The translations under genes and the position numbers were made by a program. From NCBI GenBank assembly GCA_017551465.1, contig JAFZLN010000051.1, forward strand, positions 1 to 11,934: DNA of 11,934 nucleotides, given 5' to 3'. Positions 1-5,968 of the stretch are shown here, one piece after another. Position 1 is the stretch's first letter. Each line of letters begins with the position of its first letter. A model generated the notes under the pieces. It saw nothing but the letters and a program-made list of their open reading frames with translations, was not told where the DNA came from and searched no databases. Origin of the DNA: Bacilli bacterium (lineage in GTDB: Bacteria; Bacillota_I; Bacilli_A; RFN20; CAG-826).

Positions 1-1
1 A

Positions 2-826
2 GTAAAATCCATAGAGGGCTTTGACAATATTGATAAAGTTATTGATAAAACCCAAGAGCCAATTGGGAGAACTCCAAGAAGAAACCCAGCGACATATGTC
101 AAAATATTCGATCACATTAGAGGCTTATTCGCCGAAACTGTTGATGCGAAAGCTAGAGGCTATGATAAAGGTCGATTCTCCTTTAACGTTGAAGGCGGGC
201 GATGTGAAAAGTGCGGTGGTGCGGGTGTCACTCGTATCCCTATGAACTTCTTACCAGATGTATATGTTAAATGTGATGCCTGTAACGGTAAACGCTATAA
301 CGAAGAAACATTACCAGTCACCTATAAAGGTAAGAGCATCTATGATGTTTTAGAAATGACCGTGGAAGACGCTTTACATTTCTTCGCTAATAGACCATCT
401 TTAGTCAAACGTATCCAAACCTTATACGATGTCGGCTTAGGCTATATCAAATTAGGCCAACCTGCGACTACATTAAGTGGTGGTGAAGCCCAACGTGTTA
501 AGCTCGCTAGTGAACTTCAAAAACGTCCAACAGGTAAGACCCTATATATTCTTGATGAACCAACAACAGGTTTACACACTGATGACGTTAAACGTTTAAT
601 TAAAGTCTTACAACGTATTGTGGATCACGGTGATACAGTATTAGTTATTGAACACAATCTTGATGTTATCAAGGTTGCCGACTATATTATTGACTTAGGA
701 CCAGATGGTGGTGACGCTGGTGGCAAGATTATTGCCACAGGTACACCAGAGGAAGTCGCTAATAACGCTTCCAGTTACACTGGTCAGTATTTAAAGAAAG
801 TATTAAAAAAGGAGCATTACGAATAG
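2..826 (+). CDS. uvrA: UvrA, excinuclease ABC subunit A (3' part, 5' end outside window)
   Basis: UvrA is the ATP-dependent damage sensor of nucleotide excision repair; it works with UvrB in the cytoplasm. The reading frame is open from base 2, so only the C-terminal ~274 residues are present. Visible motifs, in order: the C-terminal zinc finger (CEKC, 19 residues, CDAC) with the family sequence FLPDVYV between; the ABC signature LSGGEAQRVKLA; Walker B and D-loop LYILDEPTTGLH; and the switch histidine in VIEHNLDVI. The C-terminus (YTGQYLKKVL) matches the usual UvrA ending, so the gene is complete at this end. It stops with TAG at 824-826, three bases before lgt in the same frame. Family assignment is near certain. 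Confidence 0.97.
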   Translation, partial: VKSIEGFDNIDKVIDKTQEPIGRTPRRNPATYVKIFDHIRGLFAETVDAKARGYDKGRFSFNVEGGRCEKCGGAGVTRIPMNFLPDVYVKCDACNGKRYNEETLPVTYKGKSIYDVLEMTVEDALHFFANRPSLVKRIQTLYDVGLGYIKLGQPATTLSGGEAQRVKLASELQKRPTGKTLYILDEPTTGLHTDDVKRLIKVLQRIVDHGDTVLVIEHNLDVIKVADYIIDLGPDGGDAGGKIIATGTPEEVANNASSYTGQYLKKVLKKEHYE

Positions 827-829
827 ATT

Positions 830-2407
830 ATGTTAGGAATGATATTATCAATTGTCTTCTTGGCGCTATTTGCCGTTAGTGCGGCAGTAGGTATTGTCTT
901 TACTGTTTTAGCAGTAAGAACACAAATGATTGAGTTTAATTATAAAAAGCTATTTATTAAAGTTGGTACATCCATTGCTCTAGCAATAGCGTTCTTTATC
1001 GCTGCCTCGTTTGGCTTTTATATGTGGCTAGGCGCTGCTCCTGATGCCTTACACATTGTTGAATTAGTGGTTGGCGCTATTTTATTCATTGGTTGTTTGT
1101 TTACCGCTATTAATACATTTATTCTCCATTACTATGGAAGAAACCTTCCTGAAAAGCTTGATAAGTGGTTATTTAGAATCATGCTTATCGGCTTTACCGT
1201 TGCAGTATTTGCTCTCTTCTTATACACAAATGGCTTAGCGCCTTATTTCACATACCCATTACCTAATGGTATTAACTTCCAAAAAGGATTAGTCACACCA
1301 GATAATGGTAAACCAAATATTGCCTTCTACGCTATTTGTATCTTAAGTGGTGCAATCCTCGTCTATTTCTTAGCGGATCACAAAATGTATCAAGAATATG
1401 GACAACACGGTATTCTTGAATCCACATTCTTTGTGGCATTCCCTGCTGGCATTCTTGGTGCACGTATTGGCTTTGTCATCGGTGAATGGGCCACTAAATT
1501 CGATTATGGTCGTGCGATGACAACTATTAGCCTATTTGGCAATGATATTAAGGTCTGGGCACCTTTAGCTATTTGGGAAGGTGGCTTAACCATCTTGGGT
1601 GGTGCGATTGTTGGCATTGCCGTTGGTGTTATATGGTATATGTGGCGTAATAAAGGTAAATCCATTTGGATTATCTTTGATATCGCTTTACCACTTATTT
1701 TAGTTGCTCAAGCAATTGGTAGAATTGGTAACTTTTTCAACTGCGAAGTACATGGTGTTGTCCAAAACGTTGATGGCTGGAAATGGTTACCAGAAATAAT
1801 TTGGAGAAATGCCCAATATAGTTCCGCTTTAGGAGCGGCTAACCTCGTGGGCACAAATCAACTATATGTCCCATTATTCTTAATCGAAGCAGTCGCTAAT
1901 TTATTAGGCTTCTTTGTCTTAGCCCATTTATTCGGTAGAAAGCTTAGAAAATATCTCGAATTCGGTGATGTCGGTTTTGGCTATCTCATTTGGTATGGCT
2001 TAACTAGACTCTTCATGGAACCTTTAAGATATGGCGCCTTTAATATGGGCTCAGATGGTTATTGGTCCTGGTTCTGGAGTATGGCGTATGTTGCCGCAGG
2101 TGTATTGCTAATTGTTGGTAATCATATCGTCCGTAACTATTTACGTAAGAAAAACAATACTTTCTTTGTAAGAGAAAAAGATAAAAAAGTTGGTCTAATT
2201 GGTTCAATTGCTATCTTAGCAGTTGGTGGTGCTTTAGTGGCAGCCGCTATTTGCTTAATGTCTACCACAACATTTGCTCCAGTGATGGGCTATAACCAAT
2301 TTAACATCGGTGTGATGTTCTTAGTGGTGGGTATTGCTATCCTTCTTGGTTTAGGCATCTCCGTTCCAACATTTATCAACGGTTTGAAAGGTCAAACAAA
2401 TGAATAA
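830..2407 (+). CDS. lgt: Lgt, prolipoprotein diacylglyceryl transferase with extra membrane segments
   Basis: Lgt moves a diacylglyceryl group from phosphatidylglycerol to the lipobox cysteine of prelipoproteins at the membrane. The family signature GRIGNFFNCE lies at residues 297-306 (R298, N301, E306), and a second conserved arginine patch TRLFMEPLR at 392-400. At 525 residues it is far longer than the usual 260-300. About 150 residues with some four hydrophobic segments precede the core, and two further membrane segments (roughly 455-480 and 492-516) follow it. In the GGL-x-I-x-GG loop, where E. coli Lgt has His103 and many Bacillota have His or Tyr, this protein has Leu256. The start is uncertain: GGAG at 811-814 is 15 bases from ATG 830, and another in-frame ATG lies at 839. 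The 3' end overlaps the next gene by 8 bases. Function is well supported; the role of the extensions is unknown. Confidence 0.93.
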   Translation: MLGMILSIVFLALFAVSAAVGIVFTVLAVRTQMIEFNYKKLFIKVGTSIALAIAFFIAASFGFYMWLGAAPDALHIVELVVGAILFIGCLFTAINTFILHYYGRNLPEKLDKWLFRIMLIGFTVAVFALFLYTNGLAPYFTYPLPNGINFQKGLVTPDNGKPNIAFYAICILSGAILVYFLADHKMYQEYGQHGILESTFFVAFPAGILGARIGFVIGEWATKFDYGRAMTTISLFGNDIKVWAPLAIWEGGLTILGGAIVGIAVGVIWYMWRNKGKSIWIIFDIALPLILVAQAIGRIGNFFNCEVHGVVQNVDGWKWLPEIIWRNAQYSSALGAANLVGTNQLYVPLFLIEAVANLLGFFVLAHLFGRKLRKYLEFGDVGFGYLIWYGLTRLFMEPLRYGAFNMGSDGYWSWFWSMAYVAAGVLLIVGNHIVRNYLRKKNNTFFVREKDKKVGLIGSIAILAVGGALVAAAICLMSTTTFAPVMGYNQFNIGVMFLVVGIAILLGLGISVPTFINGLKGQTNE

Positions 2408-3041
2408 ATACAAAGTATTACTTTTTGATTTAGATGGTACATTATGTGATTCCGATGAAATGCTCATCCAATCATTTTTTGAATTATATAAAAAATATCG
2501 TCCAGTGAAGATTAGAACGAGAGAAGAATTAATCTATTTCTCTGGCCCTCCAATCAAGAAAACTTTAGCAGATGAATTCCCAGATTATCCTTTTGAAGAA
2601 ATATATAAAGCTTTCCAAGTGGTTTCTAGAGAACTGTATCGCCCTTATGTGAAAGCTTTTGATAAAGAAATTGAAACATTAAAGAAACTTAAAGAAGCAG
2701 GATATCTATTAGGGGTAGTCACTAATAAAGGTGCACCTTTAACTAAATATTCTTTAGAAGTTGCTCATATTGATGGCTTATTTGATGTTGTCATCTCCGC
2801 GGACGATGTTAACGCTCCTAAACCAAGCCCAGCGGGCATTAATAAAGCCTTAGAGCGGTTAGGAATTGAAGATAAAGGCAAAGTCCTTTATATTGGTGAT
2901 AACGATATTGATTATGAAACCGCAGTTAATGCTGGTACTGATGCGATGTTAGTCACTTGGGGTCCAAGAGAGATTAAACGCAAAGGTGACGCTAAATATG
3001 CTGTTTCTTCATACGATGAATTAGGAGGTCTCCTTTTATGA
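2400..3041 (+). CDS. HAD-superfamily hydrolase, PpaX/Gph-like
   Basis: This is a 213-residue cytoplasmic phosphohydrolase of the haloacid dehalogenase superfamily, the usual length for the PpaX/phosphoglycolate phosphatase group. All four motifs are intact: DLDGT with nucleophile Asp10 and acid Asp12, Thr108 in VVTNKG, Lys141 in APKPSP, and GDNDID with Asp167. A helical cap of about 70 residues lies between motifs I and II, as in subfamily I. The start has AAAGG at 2387-2391, 8 bases upstream, and overlaps the end of lgt; the TGA stop overlaps the trxB ATG. In B. subtilis the gene after lgt is ppaX, which removes pyrophosphate made when HprK/P dephosphorylates Ser46-HPr. Position and length suggest the same here, but hprK is not in its usual place, so the substrate is not established. 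Confidence 0.85.
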   Translation: MNKYKVLLFDLDGTLCDSDEMLIQSFFELYKKYRPVKIRTREELIYFSGPPIKKTLADEFPDYPFEEIYKAFQVVSRELYRPYVKAFDKEIETLKKLKEAGYLLGVVTNKGAPLTKYSLEVAHIDGLFDVVISADDVNAPKPSPAGINKALERLGIEDKGKVLYIGDNDIDYETAVNAGTDAMLVTWGPREIKRKGDAKYAVSSYDELGGLLL

Positions 3042-3952
3042 AAACCTTTGACACACTTATCTTAGGCGCAGGCCCATGTGGTATTAGAACAGCCATTATC
3101 TTAAAAGAAGCAGGACTAGATGTTGCTGTTATTGAAGGCTCTACTCCAGGTGGCAAGATTAACATCGCGCCACGTGTTGATAACTATCCAGGCTTTACTA
3201 AGATTCCTGGTCCAGATCTAGCGGTAGAGTTTTTCAATTGGCTTATGAAAGCTGGTGTGGAAATGATTCCAGAAATGGTCACCTCATTAACTAAAGTTGA
3301 TAATTTGTTCTACGTTAAAACCGAACAAAACGAATATACCGCTAAAACAGTATTAGTGGCCACAGGCACTAAAGAAAGAGAATTAGGTCTACCTAAAGAA
3401 AAAGAACTCTTTGGTCATGGCTTATCATATTGTGCAGTTTGTGTTGGTCACTTCTTTAAAGGCCAAGATGTCTTAATTATCGGTGGTGGTAATACCGCAC
3501 TTAAAGAAGCCATCTATATGGCGGATCTCGCCCATCATGTCTATTTAATCCATAGAAGAAATGAATTTAGAGGAAATAAATATCTCGTTGAAGAATTTGG
3601 CAGTTTACCAAACACCACAATCCTCACCCCATATGTTCCAGTGGCAATCCTAGGTGAAGATAAAGTCACAGGTATGGTTATTCAAAACCGTGAAACAGGT
3701 GAAGAAAAGACCCTTGAAGTCCAAGGTGTTTTCCCACTCGTGGGCCAGATCCCAAATTCTGAATTTATCAAGATTGACAACGTTAAAGATGAATGGGGTA
3801 CAATCCCTGTTGATCCAAAAACAAAGCAAACAAAAGTTGAAGGTCTTTATGCCGGTGGCGATATCCTTCCAAGAGACATTAGACAAATCTATTTATCTGA
3901 AGTTGATGGCAAGATGGCCTCTAAAGCCATTATTGAATATTTAAAGAAATAA
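3038..3952 (+). CDS. trxB: Thioredoxin reductase-like flavoprotein
   Basis: TrxB uses NADPH and FAD to keep thioredoxin reduced in the cytoplasm. The protein has 304 residues, the normal family length. It shows the FAD-binding GAGPCG (10-15), the GGK and NYPGF segment, the redox pair Cys132-AV-Cys135, the NADPH-binding GGGNTA (149-154), HRRNEFR (172-178; the HRR set is typical of NADPH preference) and the C-terminal FAD motif AGGDILPRDIRQ. One oddity: the residue after the second redox cysteine is Val136, where the family normally has the catalytic Asp (CAxCDG). The start is secure, with AGGAGG at 3023-3028, 9 bases upstream, and ATGA overlap with the preceding gene. The stop TAA is immediately followed by the stop of the convergent reverse-strand gene, leaving no room for a terminator. 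A TrxB paralogue with another electron partner is possible. Confidence 0.92.
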   Translation: MKTFDTLILGAGPCGIRTAIILKEAGLDVAVIEGSTPGGKINIAPRVDNYPGFTKIPGPDLAVEFFNWLMKAGVEMIPEMVTSLTKVDNLFYVKTEQNEYTAKTVLVATGTKERELGLPKEKELFGHGLSYCAVCVGHFFKGQDVLIIGGGNTALKEAIYMADLAHHVYLIHRRNEFRGNKYLVEEFGSLPNTTILTPYVPVAILGEDKVTGMVIQNRETGEEKTLEVQGVFPLVGQIPNSEFIKIDNVKDEWGTIPVDPKTKQTKVEGLYAGGDILPRDIRQIYLSEVDGKMASKAIIEYLKK

Positions 3953-4573
3953 TTAGTATTCCAATAAATCTTTCGGTGAGCAAGAAAGAGCCTGGGCTAA
4001 AAGAAAAATGTAATTAGCCTGGGCTTTATTGATATTCTTTTGTCTTTGCTCATATTGCTGAATAGTTCTAATTGGGATAGAGGTAATATTAGACAAATCT
4101 TTCTGGCTTAAGCCTCTACTCATTCTTAATCTTTTAAGGCTGGTTTCTTTTTTATGGGTGCTTATTAATCTATCCATCTCGTCGCAGAAGTGAGCAATAT
4201 CAATTTCGTGATACTTCTTGTACATCAAAAGAATAGTTTCTATATCTATATGATTAGTGATGAAATGAAATGGAATATTCCTATACCATTGATAATATGC
4301 CAATGCCCAGCCAAGCCAATACTCTGGTGGCCTATCATAGATAAAAGGTAGTTCCCTTCTTTCTTCACCAAAAATAATGAAAGCAACTTCAGAACCAGAT
4401 TTGCCACATATTGTAAATGGGTCGCCAGATTCTAAACGTATTGAGTACCGAGAAAGAATAAAGGTCATCCACGCTTCATTTAATTCCTTGTTTAAAACAT
4501 AGACTGATGTTTCTAAAAATTCGGCCAACCAGTCTTGTGCTTCGGCTAAATAAGACTCACTATAAGCATTCAT
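3953..4573 (-). CDS. XRE-family regulator with an N-terminal domain of unknown function
   Basis: The gene encodes 206 residues on the reverse strand, against all neighbours. The C-terminal 62 residues (145-206) are a Cro/C1-type helix-turn-helix: LKRLRMSRGLSQKDLSNITSIPIRTIQQYE followed by the usual ALSCSPKDLL end. The first ~140 residues carry no motif I can name. They include a hydrophobic, aromatic stretch EYWLGWALAYYQWY (84-97) and a segment YHEIDIAHFCDEMDRL. From memory, similar N-terminal regions occur in HTH proteins near DUF3990/DUF3791 genes in gut Bacillota, suggesting an antitoxin-like origin, but no toxin gene is here. I see no good ribosome site; a promoter and palindrome lie upstream. 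It occupies the spot where yvcI/yvcJ/yvcK commonly stand between trxB and whiA. Specific function unknown. Confidence 0.82.
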   Translation of the reverse strand: MNAYSESYLAEAQDWLAEFLETSVYVLNKELNEAWMTFILSRYSIRLESGDPFTICGKSGSEVAFIIFGEERRELPFIYDRPPEYWLGWALAYYQWYRNIPFHFITNHIDIETILLMYKKYHEIDIAHFCDEMDRLISTHKKETSLKRLRMSRGLSQKDLSNITSIPIRTIQQYEQRQKNINKAQANYIFLLAQALSCSPKDLLEY

Positions 4574-4610
4574 TGTCTGTTTCTGTTTATACTGTTAATT
4601 CAATATAATT

Positions 4611-4639
4611 AGTATACCCCCGTAGGAGTAGTTAGTAAA
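4611..4639 (-). promoter_or_regulatory. Predicted promoter of the reverse XRE gene
   Basis: Read on the reverse strand, TTTACT (4634-4639) is 17 bases from TATACT (4611-4616), a fair sigma-A promoter. Transcription would begin near 4604, leaving about 30 untranslated bases before the ATG. The -35 box overlaps the left arm of the palindrome at 4636-4659, which suggests autoregulation (inference). Confidence 0.5.
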
Positions 4640-4659
4640 ATACTTTTGCATGTATTTTA
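4636..4659. promoter_or_regulatory. Perfect palindrome between divergent promoters (candidate operator)
   Basis: TAAAATAC (4636-4643) and GTATTTTA (4652-4659) are exact inverted repeats around the 8-base centre TTTTGCAT. The site overlaps the -35 of the reverse XRE promoter and the -35/spacer of the predicted whiA promoter. No T-tract follows as in a terminator. Its place and symmetry fit a dimeric HTH operator; which XRE protein binds, if any, is inference. Confidence 0.55.
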
Positions 4660-4672
4660 TTAATGATAAAAT
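4645..4672 (+). promoter_or_regulatory. Predicted whiA promoter
   Basis: TTTGCA (4645-4650) is 16 bases from TAAAAT (4667-4672). The start of transcription would fall at about 4678-4680, on or next to the whiA ATG at 4679. No Shine-Dalgarno sequence is visible upstream of that ATG, so the message may be leaderless. An alternative weaker -10, TATAAT at 4604-4609, has no good -35. Confidence 0.45.
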
Positions 4673-4678
4673 CATAAT

Positions 4679-5641
4679 ATGCGTAATAAGAACTCATTTA
4701 CTAGTCAAGTTAAAGAAGAACTTGCCTCTAATGCTTATCCATCAGAGGATCGTTTAAGAGCCCTTCTTTCCGCTTATATTAGAATTAATGGTTCTTTAGT
4801 ATTTAGACATAAAAAGACTTTATTACAGCTCAATACAGAAAACGCTAAGATTGGGCGTTTTATCTATGAAACAATTAATGAAATCTATCACGCTGATGCG
4901 GAGCTGATTGTTAAAGAAAAAAGAAACCTTGATAAGAGCAAATCTTACATGATTGAAATCGCTGATGCTTCAGAGGCCATCATGGATGATTTAGAAATCT
5001 CCTTCTTAGAAGGTAAGATTAGTAAGAATATCGTTAAAAACGATGATACAATCTCTGGCTACCTTGCAGGCGCATTCTTAGCCGCAGGTTCTGTTAATTC
5101 CCCAGTGACAAGTAATTATCACCTAGAAATCGCTTTAAATAGTGAAAACTACGCTAAATGGTTAGCGAAGTTATTTGCTAAATATAAAAACAGCAATATC
5201 GAACCAAAAATCACTCAAAGAAGAGATGAATACGTCATCTACTTTAAAAAGAGTGATCAAATTAGTAATTTCCTTATTATGATAGGTGCTGTTTCTTCGT
5301 GCTTAGATTTTGAAGATGTGCGCGCTAATCGTGACTTAATGAATAACGCTAATAGATTAACAAATATGGATACCGCTAATATGAAAAGAACCATTGAAAC
5401 AGGTTCAAGACAAGCGGAAGAAATCGCAATGATTGACCAACTTTTAGGTATCGATAATATTAGCAATCTTAAAGAAAGAGAATTGTGTAAATTAAGACTC
5501 GCTAATGAGGCTGCTTCTCTTCAAGAATTAGCCGACCTTCTTAGTGAAAAATTCAAGAAGCCCATTACTAAAAGTAATGTTAACCATTTATTCCGTTCAA
5601 TTCACGCGTTATATGAAAGGCTAAATAATGACAATCAATAA
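4679..5641 (+). CDS. whiA: WhiA, LAGLIDADG-fold/HTH DNA-binding protein
   Basis: WhiA is a conserved Gram-positive protein; it is a sporulation regulator in Streptomyces and affects division and chromosome segregation in Bacillus. This 320-residue copy has the usual length and layout. The N-terminal part begins SFTSQVKEELA and contains the family sequence RINGSL. The homing-endonuclease-like middle has SGYLAGAFLAAGSVN followed by YHLEI. A C-terminal HTH contains LRLANEAASLQELADLL and ITKSNVNHLFRSI. An in-frame TAA at 4667-4669 lies just upstream, so ATG 4679 is the first possible start; it has no visible Shine-Dalgarno site. The 3' end overlaps the next XRE gene by 14 bases. Identity is secure by whole-length resemblance. 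Confidence 0.95.
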   Translation: MRNKNSFTSQVKEELASNAYPSEDRLRALLSAYIRINGSLVFRHKKTLLQLNTENAKIGRFIYETINEIYHADAELIVKEKRNLDKSKSYMIEIADASEAIMDDLEISFLEGKISKNIVKNDDTISGYLAGAFLAAGSVNSPVTSNYHLEIALNSENYAKWLAKLFAKYKNSNIEPKITQRRDEYVIYFKKSDQISNFLIMIGAVSSCLDFEDVRANRDLMNNANRLTNMDTANMKRTIETGSRQAEEIAMIDQLLGIDNISNLKERELCKLRLANEAASLQELADLLSEKFKKPITKSNVNHLFRSIHALYERLNNDNQ

Positions 5642-5846
5642 ACAACTTGGAGCACGTATTAGATACCTTAGACAACAGAAAAATATGACGATTGAAGACC
5701 TTGCTTTAGAAGCCGAAATCACTCGTAATTATCTCTGTGATTTAGACAGAGGAACTCGTAATCCAACAGTGGTGATTTTAAACAAAATTGCTAAGGCCTT
5801 AGATATCAATTTATCAACACTGTTTGAAGGAATAGTGGAGATGTAG
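5628..5846 (+). CDS. Small XRE-family DNA-binding protein
   Basis: This 72-residue protein is little more than one Cro/C1 helix-turn-helix domain: GARIRYLRQQKNMTIEDLALEAEITRNYLCDLDRGTRNPT, then a helix pair ending in ALDINLSTLF. Single-domain proteins of this size include phage-type repressors, SinR-like regulators and restriction-modification controller proteins; none of the partner genes is here. GAAAGG at 5615-5620 sits 7 bases before the ATG, and the gene starts inside the end of whiA in another frame, so the two are co-transcribed and probably translationally coupled. It ends 28 bases before a terminator. Coupling to whiA is the only functional hint; the targets are unknown. Confidence 0.88.
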   Translation: MTINKQLGARIRYLRQQKNMTIEDLALEAEITRNYLCDLDRGTRNPTVVILNKIAKALDINLSTLFEGIVEM

Positions 5847-5874
5847 TCCTTACTATTTATCTTAATATAAATAT

Positions 5875-5902
5875 AAGCACATAAAATATTGTGTGCTTTT
5901 TT
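5875..5902 (+). terminator. Intrinsic terminator after whiA and small XRE gene
   Basis: AAGCACA (5875-5881) pairs exactly with TGTGCTT (5892-5898) around a 10-base loop, and the T-run continues to 5902. It closes the whiA transcription unit. The T-run ends one base before the -35 of the gap promoter. Confidence 0.85.
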
Positions 5903-5903
5903 C

Positions 5904-5932
5904 TTGCAACTTATATTTGATATATATAAAAT
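5904..5932 (+). promoter_or_regulatory. Promoter of the gap-pgk-tpiA operon
   Basis: TTGCAA (5904-5909) is 17 bases from TAAAAT (5927-5932), placing the transcript start near 5939 and a leader of about 30 bases before the gap ATG. The -35 and first half of the spacer closely match the rrn P1 promoter at 11634-11661. Confidence 0.75.
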
Positions 5933-5950
5933 ATAACCGCAGTGACAAAT

Positions 5951-5958
5951 AAAGGAGG
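5951..5958 (+). promoter_or_regulatory. Strong ribosome binding site fixing the gap start
   Basis: AAAGGAGG (5951-5958) stands 10 bases before ATG 5969. A GTG at 5942 is in frame but lies upstream of this site and would add nine residues (including those encoded by the site itself) before the typical N-terminus SNVRVAINGFGRIG, so ATG 5969 is the start. Confidence 0.9.
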
Positions 5959-5968
5959 CATAAATTAC

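Noticed and set aside
21..245. A 74-residue open frame at the left edge
   Set aside because: It lies in another frame over the true uvrA frame, which is open from base 2 and encodes recognisable UvrA sequence up to and including the zinc finger.
242..826. UvrA as a short separate gene starting at ATG 242
   Set aside because: The ATG is internal to the zinc finger region; in-frame UvrA sequence continues upstream without a stop.
824..832. Possible UvrA-Lgt fusion through the TAG stop, since both are in the same frame
   Set aside because: Only one codon separates them by chance; both proteins end and begin at normal family positions and no readthrough signal is visible.
4622..4757. A short forward frame from ATG 4650, after the AGGAG at 4624-4628
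   Set aside because: Spacing from the purine run to the ATG is about 21 bases, the product has no recognisable features and it runs out of frame into whiA.
5942..5968. GTG start extending gap by nine residues
   Set aside because: It would translate through the AAAGGAGG ribosome site and adds sequence not typical of GAPDH; ATG 5969 has ideal spacing.
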